Below, piece after piece: positions 10,192 through 20,400 of a DNA stretch of 64,000 bases. The stretch's first letter is position 1. Each line of letters starts with the position of its first letter. Under the pieces are notes generated by a model. The model was not told the origin of the DNA and did not search any database. It worked only from the letters and a program-made list of their open reading frames with translations. Where the stretch lies: NCBI RefSeq assembly GCF_000621505.1, contig NZ_JHYD01000024.1, positions 62,001 through 126,000 on the forward strand, read 5' to 3'. The stretch is from Ruminiclostridium cellobioparum DSM 1351 = ATCC 15832. GTDB taxonomy: Bacteria > Bacillota > Clostridia > Acetivibrionales > DSM-1351. A program made the position numbers and the translations under genes.

Positions 10192-10554
10192 TTGAAGAAA
10201 GTACTTATTGTAGACGATGCATCATTTATGAGACTATCATTAAAAACAATGCTGGAGAGCAATGGATTTGAAGTGGCAGGTGAAGCCGAAAACGGATATG
10301 AAGCCATAAAGCTTTATACAAAACTCAAACCCGATGTTGTTACAATGGATATTACCATGCCCGAGCTGGATGGAATACAGGCATTGAAATCTATTTTGGA
10401 ACTGGATCAGAAGGCAAAAATAGTAATATTATCCGCCATGGGACAGGAGGCCAGGGTCAAAGAAGCCATTATCAGCGGTGCAAAGACCTTTATTGTAAAA
10501 CCTTTCAAAGAAGAGCATTTAATACAGACATTAAATAAGATAGCCAATATGTAA
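10192..10554 (+). CDS. cheY: Chemotaxis response regulator CheY
   Basis: 120 residues, a single receiver domain. The start is TTG 10192 with AAGGAGAG upstream. It has VDDASFMR at the N-terminus, the phospho-acceptor Asp in VTMDITMPELDG, the Thr/Ser position in ILSAMGQ and the Lys in IVKPFKEE. Phosphorylated CheY binds the flagellar switch. It is first in the chemotaxis operon and is separated from cheA by a very strong hairpin, which may set CheY abundance apart from the rest. Confidence 0.9.
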   Translation: MKKVLIVDDASFMRLSLKTMLESNGFEVAGEAENGYEAIKLYTKLKPDVVTMDITMPELDGIQALKSILELDQKAKIVILSAMGQEARVKEAIISGAKTFIVKPFKEEHLIQTLNKIANM

Positions 10555-10560
10555 AAATTA

Positions 10561-10647
10561 GCCAGTACAATATTCTGCATATTGGGTGCATAATTTGGAG
10601 TGGATTTTCGGAGGATGCACCCTGAATATACGGAATATTGTACTGGC
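10561..10647 (+). repeat. 87-nt long palindrome between cheY and cheA
   Basis: GCCAGTACAATATTC (10561-10575) is an exact 15-base inverted repeat of 10633-10647. Inside it GGGTGCAT (10584-10591) pairs exactly with 10615-10622. It starts 6 bases after the cheY stop and ends just before the AAAGGAGG site of cheA. There is no terminal U-run. Likely roles are an RNase-processing or mRNA-stability element; a small palindromic insertion is an alternative. Confidence 0.75.
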
Positions 10648-10665
10648 TTTAAAGGAGGCGGTCCC

Positions 10666-12729
10666 TTGGCAGGTCAGTTTTCCGGTGAACCAATGCTTGA
10701 TATGTACATATTTGAAACGACTCAGAACATAGAACAGTTGGAAATGTGCATTCTCGATTCGGAGAAATCCAACTGTTATTCCCAGACATCAATAAATGAA
10801 ATATTTAGAATCATGCATACAATCAAGGGCTCATCAGCAATGATGCTTTTTAATAATATATCGGTCCTTGCCCATTCAATTGAGGATCTTTTTTATTACC
10901 TGAGAGAGCAAAAGCCTGAAAATATTGATTATACGCTTCTTTCAGATCATATTTTATCAGGAGTTGACTTTATAAAGGTTGAACTTCAAAAAATTGTGGA
11001 TGGAGAAAAGGCAGACGGCAACCCTTCTGAAATAATAGAAGCCATAAAAGCTTTTTTAAGTCAGATAAAACTCAAAAACCCTTATAACGGTTCAGAGGCA
11101 AAAGAGAAGCAGGAGTTGGCCGAACAGCCCCGGTACTATATTACCCCCAACAAAAGTGACATAAATATTAATACAAACGCGTTTAAAGCGGTTCTGTTCT
11201 TTGAAGCCGGCTGTGAGATGGAGAATATCAGAGCTTTTACTGTTATTCATAATATCAGGGAATTTTCAGACGAAGTCTATTTTTACCCCGAGGATATCAT
11301 TGATAATGACGAGAGCGTAAATGTCATCAGGGAACAGGGCTTTAAGGTCTACTTCAAAACCCAAAAAAATTATAAGGAATTGGATGCTTTCTTTAATCAG
11401 ACGGTATTTCTTAGAGAATTGGAGCTTGTCCGGCTTGAAGATGATACTGAATTAAAGGGATTCCTAACAGCAAAAACAGTTAAGGCTGAAGAAAATCCTG
11501 TCGTGGTTCCCAGAGTAAATTCCTACAGTGCCGAAACTGCCGAAAAGGAAATGACCACAGGCGCCGGTCAAAGTATCATAAGTGTCAGTATTACAAAACT
11601 TGACAAGCTCATGGACCTTGTGGGAGAGATGGTGATTTCGGAGGCTATGGTCACACAAAACCCTGATTTGAATGGACTTCAACTGGATAATTTCATGAAG
11701 GCGGCAGGCCAGTTGCACAAGGTTACCAGTGATATCCAGGATATGGTGATGTCCATAAGAATGGTTCCCCTGGCCATGACCTTCCAGAAGATGCACAGGG
11801 TCGTAAGGGACATGTGCAAAAAGCTTGATAAGGAAATAAGTCTTGAGCTCATAGGTGAAGAAACAGAAGTGGATAAAAATATAATTGAGCATATTTCCGA
11901 TCCGTTGATGCATCTTGTCAGGAACTCAATCGACCACGGGATAGGATCAGCAGCCGACAGGGAGGCAGCCGGCAAGCCGCCGGCCGGTAAGATCACCCTG
12001 GAAGCAAAGAATTCCGGCAGTGATGTTGTAATTCTGGTCAAGGACGACGGCAAGGGGCTCAATAAACAAAAAATCCTCGAAAAGGCCGCCCAAAACGGAC
12101 TACTGTATAAACCGGCAAATGAAATGTCTGACAGCGAAATATACAATCTTATATTTCTGCCTGGTTTTTCCACAAAGGAAAAGGTAACCGAGTTCAGCGG
12201 CAGAGGCGTTGGTATGGATGTTGTGGTAAGAAATATAGAATCGGTGGGAGGCTCAGTCTCTGTGGACAGTGAAGAAGGAAAAGGATCGGTAATAGCACTG
12301 AAAATTCCTCTGACCCTGGCCATTATTGACGGGATGAACATACAGGTGGGCAGCTCCCGTTATACCATACCCACAAAAGCTATAAAAGAATCCTTCAGAC
12401 CCAATGCAAATGATCTTATAAAAGACCCGGACGGAAATGAAATGATCATGGTGAGGGGAAGGTGCTATCCGATTTTACGGCTTCATCAGCTGTATAAGGT
12501 CAAAACCGGAATTACCCGGTTTATTGACGGAATTTTGATAATGGTTGAGCATGAGAACAAAACCCTGTGCGTATTTGCCGATGAGCTTCTGGGGCAGCAG
12601 GTAGTGGTAAAGTCACTTCCGAAATATATCAAGGCAAAAAGAAAGGTAAAAGGACTTACCGGTTGCACCTTGCTGGGGGACGGCAGCATCAGCCTGATCC
12701 TGGATATCGGTGGACTTGTGAATATATAG
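10666..12729 (+). CDS. cheA: Chemotaxis sensor histidine kinase CheA
   Basis: 687 residues from TTG 10666, chosen because AAAGGAGG lies 7 bases upstream and because an in-frame GTG at 10600 falls inside the 87-nt hairpin. Domains: Hpt with phospho-acceptor His51 (IMHTIKGSS), an atypical CheY-binding P2 region (about 165-280), dimerisation P3, a HATPase domain (HLVRNSIDHG N-box, DDGKGL, FSGRGVGMDVV) and a CheW-like P5 domain at the C-terminus. It phosphorylates CheY and CheB under chemoreceptor control. The P2 segment is poorly conserved and I cannot place it beyond its position. Confidence 0.93.
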   Translation: MAGQFSGEPMLDMYIFETTQNIEQLEMCILDSEKSNCYSQTSINEIFRIMHTIKGSSAMMLFNNISVLAHSIEDLFYYLREQKPENIDYTLLSDHILSGVDFIKVELQKIVDGEKADGNPSEIIEAIKAFLSQIKLKNPYNGSEAKEKQELAEQPRYYITPNKSDININTNAFKAVLFFEAGCEMENIRAFTVIHNIREFSDEVYFYPEDIIDNDESVNVIREQGFKVYFKTQKNYKELDAFFNQTVFLRELELVRLEDDTELKGFLTAKTVKAEENPVVVPRVNSYSAETAEKEMTTGAGQSIISVSITKLDKLMDLVGEMVISEAMVTQNPDLNGLQLDNFMKAAGQLHKVTSDIQDMVMSIRMVPLAMTFQKMHRVVRDMCKKLDKEISLELIGEETEVDKNIIEHISDPLMHLVRNSIDHGIGSAADREAAGKPPAGKITLEAKNSGSDVVILVKDDGKGLNKQKILEKAAQNGLLYKPANEMSDSEIYNLIFLPGFSTKEKVTEFSGRGVGMDVVVRNIESVGGSVSVDSEEGKGSVIALKIPLTLAIIDGMNIQVGSSRYTIPTKAIKESFRPNANDLIKDPDGNEMIMVRGRCYPILRLHQLYKVKTGITRFIDGILIMVEHENKTLCVFADELLGQQVVVKSLPKYIKAKRKVKGLTGCTLLGDGSISLILDIGGLVNI

Positions 12730-12762
12730 TTTTGCCTAAATTAAGCAGAAAGGAGTTTATAT

Positions 12763-13269
12763 ATGTCAGAAAACCTGGACAGGGAATTAATGGGAAAGGA
12801 AACTGATGAAAGAGAGGAAGACACCCAGAAGGGAAGATTCCTCACATTTAATCTTGATAAAGAAGCCTATGGTATTGAAATAACCCATGTTACGGAGATA
12901 ATCGGTATTCAGCCTGTAACACAGGTTCCTGAACTCCCGGATTATATCAAAGGAATCATTAATCTGCGGGGAAAAATCATTCCTGTAATGGATGTAAGAC
13001 TCAGGTTCAAAAAGAATTTCAGGGAGTACAATGACAGGACCTGTGTTATTGTAATCGACATTGATGATTTATCAATAGGATTGATTGTTGACAGCGTTTC
13101 GGAGGTTATTGCCATCCCGGATACTGAAATCGTAGCGCCGCCTGAAGTGGGCAAGGGCGGAAACAAATACGTAAAAGGTATCGGTAAGGTTCACAGCGAT
13201 GTGATACTCTTACTGGACTGCAACAGGCTTTTGAATGATGAAGACACCGAAAATCTACTAAACATATAA
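12763..13269 (+). CDS. cheW: Chemotaxis coupling protein CheW
   Basis: 168 residues: a CheW SH3-like domain with [10 protein letters not shown], the conserved [12 protein letters not shown] and [10 protein letters not shown], preceded by a charged ~25-residue tail. It tethers CheA to chemoreceptors at the membrane. AAAGGAG stands 7 bases before the ATG. It lies between cheA and an mcp gene with gaps of 33 and 16 bases. Confidence 0.94.
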   Translation: MSENLDRELMGKETDEREEDTQKGRFLTFNLDKEAYGIEITHVTEIIGIQPVTQVPELPDYIKGIINLRGKIIPVMDVRLRFKKNFREYNDRTCVIVIDIDDLSIGLIVDSVSEVIAIPDTEIVAPPEVGKGGNKYVKGIGKVHSDVILLLDCNRLLNDEDTENLLNI

Positions 13270-13285
13270 AGGGAGGAACTTTTTT

Positions 13286-15013
13286 ATGAAATGGTTCGGA
13301 AATTTGAAAATAAGGGTAAAATTAATTGTCTGTTTCATTATACTGACCATATTTACAGGTGTCGTGGGATTGCTGGGCATAAATAATATGAATACCATAA
13401 ACAAGCGGGGAGACGATATGTATTACAACAATTTTGTTCCCGCTACAAGTCTGGCAAAAATCCAGAGGTCAATGCTTATAATAAGATCCGATTACTTACT
13501 GATGGTATATGACAGGGATGCTTCAAAATTCCAGGAGAGATTTGAAGAAATAAACAGTTACTCAAGTGATACCGACAGCATATTGACCGAATATGAAAAA
13601 ACCATTGGCAACGATAAAACCAACAAAGACTTATTCGGGCAGCTCAAGTCCGATCTGGCAGCATACAGGTCAATACGTTCCGAACACCTGGAGCTGGTAA
13701 AATCGGAAAAATATGATGAAGCCATAAGAAGAATGCCTGAGTTTACAAATGCCAGGGTGGAAGTTGAAAACACCATCAATAAACTTGTCGAATATAATTC
13801 TGAAAACGCTCTCAGCAAATCAAACCAAAACACTGCAGATTATCAGAGCCAGTCCATACTCATGATGGCAATTATTCTGGCCGGCATAGTACTGTCAATC
13901 GGACTTGGTTTGGCAATTGCGGGGATTATAAGCAAGCCTCTCAACAAGCTGGTTGTCTCTGCAAATCAGATAGCCGATGGAAATCTGGATGTAAGTATAG
14001 ATGTAAATACAAATGACGAAGTGGGCATATTGGCAGCGGCATTTACAAAAATGACGGATAATCTGAATGATGTGATGTCAAATATCAATATTGCGGCAGA
14101 ACAGGTTGCTTCAGGTTCAAGGCAGGTATCCGATTCCAGCATGGCCCTGTCACAGGGGGCCACCGAACAGGCAAGTTCGGTTGAAGAACTTACCGCATCC
14201 CTTGAGGAGATCGCATCTCAAACCAGGATGAATGCAGATAATGCAAATCAGGCAAATTCCCTGGCAATAACGGCAAAGGGCAATGCCGTCCAGGGAAATG
14301 ACCAGATGAAAGAAATGCTCAATGCCATGGAGGAAATAAACGAATCCTCCGGCAGCATATCCAAAATAATCAAGGTTATTGATGACATTGCCTTTCAAAC
14401 CAATATACTTGCCCTTAATGCCGCTGTTGAAGCAGCAAGGGCAGGTCAGCACGGAATGGGTTTTGCCGTGGTGGCCGAAGAAGTGCGTAACCTTGCAGCC
14501 AGGTCGGCAAATGCTGCCAAGGAAACTACAGATATGATAGAGGGCTCCATTAAAAAGGTTGAAGGCGGTACAAAAATTGCAAATCAGACAGCGGAGGCCC
14601 TTAATAAGATTGTTGAAGATGTGACAAAGGTAGCCAATCTGGTAAGCAATATAGCTGTGGCATCAAACGAGCAGGCGTCTGGGATTGCCCAGGTCAACCA
14701 GGGTATTATGCAGGTTTCGGAGGTTGTTCAGACAAACTCGGCTACCTCTGAGGAAAGTGCCGCTGCCAGTGAAGAGCTTTCCAGCCAGGCTGAATTGCTG
14801 AAAGAACAGGTGTCGAGATTCAGGCTGAGAAGATCTCAGAATGCAGTCCATACCTATAAGGGAGGGGACGAAATAAACCCCGACATATTAAGACTGCTGG
14901 ATCAGATGAATACCGGCAGGAGTTTGGCAAATTTCAGTGAGGCACATAAAGAGAGTGCTCCCGCGGCTCCCAAAAAGATTGTTTTAAGTGACAGGGAGTT
15001 TGGTAAGTATTAA
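13286..15013 (+). CDS. Methyl-accepting chemotaxis protein with four-helix-bundle sensor
   Basis: 575 residues: a transmembrane helix at about 10-32, an all-helical periplasmic 4HB_MCP ligand domain (35-185), a second helix at 190-212, HAMP, and the signalling domain with hairpin tip [18 protein letters not shown]. Encoded inside the che operon just after cheW, it is probably the receptor most tightly co-expressed with the core machinery. Its C-terminal tail after the signalling domain is about 45 residues and shows no tethering pentapeptide. Confidence 0.93.
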   Translation: MKWFGNLKIRVKLIVCFIILTIFTGVVGLLGINNMNTINKRGDDMYYNNFVPATSLAKIQRSMLIIRSDYLLMVYDRDASKFQERFEEINSYSSDTDSILTEYEKTIGNDKTNKDLFGQLKSDLAAYRSIRSEHLELVKSEKYDEAIRRMPEFTNARVEVENTINKLVEYNSENALSKSNQNTADYQSQSILMMAIILAGIVLSIGLGLAIAGIISKPLNKLVVSANQIADGNLDVSIDVNTNDEVGILAAAFTKMTDNLNDVMSNINIAAEQVASGSRQVSDSSMALSQGATEQASSVEELTASLEEIASQTRMNADNANQANSLAITAKGNAVQGNDQMKEMLNAMEEINESSGSISKIIKVIDDIAFQTNILALNAAVEAARAGQHGMGFAVVAEEVRNLAARSANAAKETTDMIEGSIKKVEGGTKIANQTAEALNKIVEDVTKVANLVSNIAVASNEQASGIAQVNQGIMQVSEVVQTNSATSEESAAASEELSSQAELLKEQVSRFRLRRSQNAVHTYKGGDEINPDILRLLDQMNTGRSLANFSEAHKESAPAAPKKIVLSDREFGKY

Positions 15014-15044
15014 TAGAGATATTTCAAGAGTTATGCAAGGCAAA

Positions 15045-15083
15045 AATTTCGGGAGTGGCAGAGTAAAAACCACTCCCGAAATT
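15045..15083 (+). repeat. 14-bp perfect hairpin between mcp and cheR
   Basis: AATTTCGGGAGTGG (15045-15058) is exactly inverted at 15070-15083 around an 11-base loop. A-rich rather than U-rich sequence follows, so termination is unlikely to be efficient. It may cap the 3' end of the upstream message after processing. Confidence 0.65.
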
Positions 15084-15113
15084 ATAAAACAACAATGAAT
15101 TGCGGGTGATAAC

Positions 15114-15929
15114 GTGGTAGAAATAACTAAAAAGGAATTTCAACAGTTATCCGACTATATCAAGGAAAACTACGGGATAAGGCTTAAAGAAGAAAAGATG
15201 ACGCTGGTATCGGGAAGACTTCATAATGTATTGCAGCAGGCGGGGTTCTCAAGTTTTACCGAATATTACAGCCACCTTGTTTCGGACAGAACCGGAAATG
15301 CGGTAACTACGCTTGTAGACAGGATTACAACCAATCATACCTTTTTTATGAGAGAAGCCAGCCACTTTTACTATTTCAGGGACAAGGTACTGCCTTACCT
15401 GTCGGAAACAGTTGGGGAAAAAGATCTCCGCATCTGGTGTGCGGCATGTTCCACAGGAGAAGAAGCCTATACCCTGGCCATGCTTATGGATGAGTTTTTT
15501 GGAAAGGCAAAAATGTGGTGGGATACAAAGATACTTGCCACAGATATATCGGAACAGGTTTTGGATACGGCCGTCAGGGGAATTTACAGCAATGAAAGAA
15601 TTGAACCCCTGCCTGCCGGCTGGAAAAGGAATTATTTTAAAGCTTATGATAATGAAAATTCCATTCTGACAGATAAAATCAGAAATGAAGTAATATACAG
15701 AAAGTTAAATCTTATGGACAGCGTATTCCCTTTCAGAAAAAAGCTGCATACTATCTTCTGCCGCAATGTGATGATTTATTTTGACAATGGGACCAAGAAC
15801 AGGCTTGTGGAAAAATTCTATGATCATCTGGAATATGGGGGATACCTGTTTATAGGGCATTCGGAATCCCTGAACAGGGAAACGACAAGATTCAAGTATG
15901 TATTGCCATCAATTTACAGGAAGGAATAA
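15114..15929 (+). CDS. cheR: Chemoreceptor glutamate methyltransferase CheR
   Basis: 271 residues from GTG 15114. An N-terminal helical domain is followed by a Rossmann methyltransferase domain with the S-adenosylmethionine site WCAACSTGEEAYTLAM and the CRNVMIYFD motif. It methylates receptor glutamates for adaptation. A dedicated shine site is weak (GCGGGTGATAAC). The stop TAA overlaps the beginning of the cheB ribosome site. Confidence 0.93.
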   Translation: MVEITKKEFQQLSDYIKENYGIRLKEEKMTLVSGRLHNVLQQAGFSSFTEYYSHLVSDRTGNAVTTLVDRITTNHTFFMREASHFYYFRDKVLPYLSETVGEKDLRIWCAACSTGEEAYTLAMLMDEFFGKAKMWWDTKILATDISEQVLDTAVRGIYSNERIEPLPAGWKRNYFKAYDNENSILTDKIRNEVIYRKLNLMDSVFPFRKKLHTIFCRNVMIYFDNGTKNRLVEKFYDHLEYGGYLFIGHSESLNRETTRFKYVLPSIYRKE

Positions 15930-15943
15930 TGAGGAGAGGTCAT

Positions 15944-16960
15944 ATGAACGGCAAAAGGATAAAAGTATTGGTGGTAGATGACAGTTTGCTTTTCAGAGAG
16001 GTAATAGCCAGAGGGATTGAAACCGATCCCTCCATTGAAGTGGTTGCCAGGGCCGCCGATCCCTTCGATGCAAGAGACAAGATACTTCAGTTTGAACCCG
16101 ATGTAATGACCTGCGATGTTGAAATGCCCAAAATGAACGGGATTGAATTCATACGAAGGCTGCTGCCCCAGCATCCGCTGCCGGTGATTGTAATCAGCAC
16201 CGTAAGCGAAGCGGTATTTGACGCAATGAATGCAGGTGCTGTTGATTTTGTAACCAAACCGGAAGTTCAATCGTCAAAAAGCGTAGAAAAATTTTTGTTG
16301 GATATCATATCAAAAATAAAAATTGCCGCCAATGCAAAAATCAGCAGGAGCAATACGGCAGACACAGTTAATTCCTCAGCGGGCAAAATAAACACAAATA
16401 AAATAATAGCCATCGGTGCGTCAACAGGGGGAACCGAGGCAATATACAAGCTGTTGAAAGCATTGCCGGCCGAGATGCCGGGAATTCTCATAGTCCAGCA
16501 CATTCCCCCCGTTTTTTCCAACATGTTTGCCCAGAGATTGAACAATCAAACCCTGTTGAATGTGAAGGAGGCCCGGACTGGTGACTGGCTGGAGCCGGGG
16601 AAAGTATTGATAGCTCCAGGTGACCGGCATATGAAAATTAAAAAAATTGGGGATAGGATAAGAATTGAAACATTTGAGGGGGAAAAAGTCAACGGGCATT
16701 GTCCCTCAGTGGATGTTCTGTTTGAATCTGTCGCCAGAGAGGCCGGAAGCTCCGCAATAGGGATCATGCTCACCGGAATGGGCTATGACGGAGCCCGGGG
16801 ACTGCTTGCCATGAGGAGGAGGGGAGCCAGGACCATCGGTCAGGATGAACAGTCCTCCATAGTATATGGAATGCCCAAAGTTGCCTTCGATATTGGTGCT
16901 GTGGAGAAGCAGACCTCCCTGGAGAATATACCGCAGGTTTTATTGGCAATGTTGAAGTAG
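15944..16960 (+). CDS. cheB: Chemotaxis methylesterase/glutamine deamidase CheB
   Basis: 338 residues. I prefer ATG 15944, preceded by GGAGAGG, over the in-frame ATG 15929, which overlaps that ribosome site. A receiver domain (VVDDS, Asp in TCDVEMPKMNG) is joined through a linker to a methylesterase domain with the catalytic Ser in GASTGGTEA, His in VQHIPP and Asp in GMGYDGARG. It removes receptor methyl groups when phosphorylated by CheA. cheD follows 8 bases downstream. Confidence 0.93.
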   Translation: MNGKRIKVLVVDDSLLFREVIARGIETDPSIEVVARAADPFDARDKILQFEPDVMTCDVEMPKMNGIEFIRRLLPQHPLPVIVISTVSEAVFDAMNAGAVDFVTKPEVQSSKSVEKFLLDIISKIKIAANAKISRSNTADTVNSSAGKINTNKIIAIGASTGGTEAIYKLLKALPAEMPGILIVQHIPPVFSNMFAQRLNNQTLLNVKEARTGDWLEPGKVLIAPGDRHMKIKKIGDRIRIETFEGEKVNGHCPSVDVLFESVAREAGSSAIGIMLTGMGYDGARGLLAMRRRGARTIGQDEQSSIVYGMPKVAFDIGAVEKQTSLENIPQVLLAMLK

Positions 16961-16968
16961 GTGATAAA

Positions 16969-17439
16969 ATGCAACTGGTAATAGGAATCGGGGAATATGC
17001 CGTATCGGACAGCGGGATTAATGCGTTAAAGACTTATGCCCTTGCGTCCTGCGTAGCGGTGACGGCATACAGCCCCATAAGAAGGGTGGGGGCAATGATC
17101 CATGTGGCGCTGCCCGAACCCAAAACCTTTGAGGACGGCTTCTTCAGACCGGGATATTATGCAACAACGGGAATTCCGTTGATGATAGAAAAATTTTGTA
17201 TGAGATACGGCTGTTTGAAAGGTGAACTGCAAATTCAGATTTTCGGAGGAGCGGATTCAATCAGTGATAAAGACATATTCCATATTGGAAGAAGGAATAT
17301 CGAGGCTGTAATCGGAACTCTGGACAATTTAAATCTTAGAATACAAAATGCCCATATTGGCGGCAAGGTAAGCAGGACTGTCGAAATGGACCTTGGAACA
17401 GGAGAGGTCACCATTTCCACTCAGCCCATAGGAATATGA
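16969..17439 (+). CDS. cheD: Chemoreceptor glutamine deamidase CheD
   Basis: 156 residues, the usual family size. The catalytic set Thr22, Cys28 and His45 is in place (LKTYALASC and MIHVALPEP), as is the FGGAD strand. It deamidates receptor glutamines and, in Bacillus-type systems, is regulated by CheC. No cheC is visible in this operon. AGTAGGTGATAAA precedes the ATG. Confidence 0.92.
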   Translation: MQLVIGIGEYAVSDSGINALKTYALASCVAVTAYSPIRRVGAMIHVALPEPKTFEDGFFRPGYYATTGIPLMIEKFCMRYGCLKGELQIQIFGGADSISDKDIFHIGRRNIEAVIGTLDNLNLRIQNAHIGGKVSRTVEMDLGTGEVTISTQPIGI

Positions 17440-17443
17440 GGAG

Positions 17444-20400
17444 GTGAGGGAGCTGAAAAACAGGATGTCAGCGGTACTGGACAATATAGGTGATGGAGTG
17501 ATTGCTACAAATAAACAGGGCAAAATAGATTATATAAACCATACAGCCTTCCTGCTTACCGGTTGGACAGAGAAGGAAGCCCTGGGAGCTGATTTCCGGG
17601 AGGTATTTTCATTAATAGATATCAAGAGCGGTAAACCCCTGGAAAGTCCCATCGATGAGGTCATGCGTTCCAATGCCATTGCAGGACTGAAAAACAATTC
17701 CGCCCTCATATCCAAAAGCGGCGAGAGATTTATAGTATCGGCAAGCTGTTCTCCCATAAAGGACGGTAACAACAATATTGACGGGGTGGTGGTTGTTTTC
17801 CGCGACATAACCAGGATTAAAAAAATGGAGGAACAGCTGATCGAGGAGAGAAATAATCTCGAAATGACCTTTAACCATTCTCCTGTGGGAATGCTGATTA
17901 TGGACAATAAAAGAGTAATCAAGCAGGTGAATAATGCTTTTCTGAAAATGCTTGGCCTGACCGACAGGGAAGTACTGGGGCTGTGCTACGGTGACGGGAT
18001 ATGCTGTATAGGCAGCAGGGAAAACGGCTGCGGCAAAGGCATGGATTGCGGCTTATGTGAGATAAGGCAGCGTATAACAAAAGTTTTTGAAACCGGCATA
18101 CCGAGCAAGGATCTGGTAAACAAGCAAACATTGATGATTGATGGCATACAGAAAAGCAGCTGGTACAGCTTTTTCTTTGTACCAGTACATATTTCGGGAG
18201 AGAGATATGTACTGCTTGTATTAAACGATGTCACCGAGAGTAAGGAACGGGAGCAGCAGCTTATTCAGGCTAATAATTTCAGCTTGAAGATGATGGAAAA
18301 CTTTCCTGCCATGATATGGAAGACCGACGAGAAGGGCAGAAATGTCTACGTAGGCCATACGTTGTCGGAGTTTTTGGGAAAGAGTGAACAGCAGATCATG
18401 GAGGAAGGATTGCTGGAATATGTCCACCCGGACGAGAGAGAAAGGCTGGCTGACAAGTTTAACAGGGAAATTGACAATCCCGGGCTGAATAACATTGAAT
18501 TGAGGATAAAGCATGTAAACGGCCATTACAGGTGGATAAATATTATCATAAAGCCTTTTTATGATATGAACGGGAACCGGGACGGCTATATAGGGATGGG
18601 GCTTGATGTAAATGACAAAAAAATTACCGAGACTCTGCTGCTGGAAAGTGAAGAGAGATACAGGTTTTTATTCATGAACCTGCACAGGGGGTTTGCCTAT
18701 CACAGGGCCATTACCGATAAACAGGGCAATATAACAGATTTGGAATTTCTGATGGTAAATGAAGCCTATGAAAAGATGTTTGGGCTGGAAGCTCAAAAAA
18801 TCGCAGGTAAACTCTATTCGGACATTTTTCCGGAGGGATTGGTAGATTTTGAAGAAGGGCTGTTTGATAAGGTCATTAACGAAGGAAAAAGTATTTATCT
18901 GAATGAAATATATTCCCATGTACTTGAAAAGTGGTATTCCATGGCGGTATACAGTCCACAGAAAGAACATATTGCGGTGGTGGTAACCGATATAGATGAA
19001 GAGAAAAAGTCTGAAATTGAACTGAAAAGGGCAAAGGAGGAAGCGGAAAAGGCAAATAAGTCCAAAAGCGAATTCCTTGCCAATATGAGTCATGAAATAC
19101 GGACTCCGCTGAATGGAGTTGTAGGAATGATTGATCTGACCCTGCTTACAGACCTGGACCCTGAACAGAGGGACAATCTGAGTACGGCAAAAAGCTGCGC
19201 CAATTCACTTTTGAAAATAATAAATGACATCCTGGATTTCTCCAAAATGGAAGCAGGAAAATTATTTATTGACAATGTCAATTTTGATATAAAGAAATTG
19301 ATAGAGGAAATATTCAAATCCCAATCGCCCCTTGCCGATAAGAAGGGACTTGAATTCAATTATTCTTTTTACTCCGGAATCCCTCAGTTCCTTAAGGGCG
19401 ATCCCAACAGGCTCAAACAAATTCTGAACAATCTGATAGGAAATGCCATCAAGTTTACCGAACATGGAGAAGTTAATATAGTTGTAAGGAAAAGCCTGAT
19501 AGAAAAGGACTTGGTTGAGTTGAAGTTTTCAGTTTCAGATACTGGAATAGGCATAGGTGATGAAGAGAAAGAGAAACTTTTCAAAACCTTTAGCCAGGTT
19601 GATGGTTCCATCAGCAGAAAGTTTGGAGGAACCGGACTGGGACTTGCAATTTCCAGGCAGCTTGTAGAAATGCTGGGAGGCCGGATCTGGATTGAAAGTG
19701 AAAAAGGGAAGGGCAGCACTTTTTATTTTACCGTCAGATTCCTGAAAGGAAAGGAGGCTGCTGCCGCCCAGCCCAATGAACCTGTCTCCGGCAGAATCTC
19801 TGACAGTCTCAAAATACTGCTGGCTGAGGATGATAATGTAAATAAGACGGTCATTAAGAGAATGCTCAGTGAGAGGGGCTGGAGCGTGGATGTTGCACGC
19901 AACGGACTTGAGGCACTTGAATTCCATAAAAAGAAAAATTACGATTTGATACTTATGGATATCCACATGCCTGAAATAGATGGGGTTGAGGCTGTAAAGA
20001 CAATAAGGGAGAGGGAAGGCGCCCGGAAGCATACTCCCGTAATAGCTCTTACGGCCCATGCGCTGCAGGGAGACCGGGAGAGGTTCCTGGGGCTGGGTAT
20101 GGACGAATATATTCCCAAACCTTTTACAATGAAGGAACTATATCAGGTCATAGAGGCTGCTGCTGTCAATAAACAGGACAAAACGGAGGTTAAGGGCATC
20201 CGGATAGACGAGGATGGAAATATAATACTGATAAGTGAAGAGAACACAGGTCTGAAGGAATTTGATGAGGAGATTTTTGCCGAAATAGAAAATGCCCTGT
20301 CCGGCCTGATAGTGTGTCTGGATGGAAAGGACCTGGAGCTGGTGGGGAAATTTGCTCATGATATAAAGAATCTCTGCAATAAAATGGGGGCGGAGGAATT

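Noticed and set aside
10600-10665. GTG 10600 as the cheA start
   Set aside because: It sits in the loop of the 87-nt palindrome and has no ribosome site; TTG 10666 has AAAGGAGG and puts the Hpt histidine at position 51, close to its usual place.
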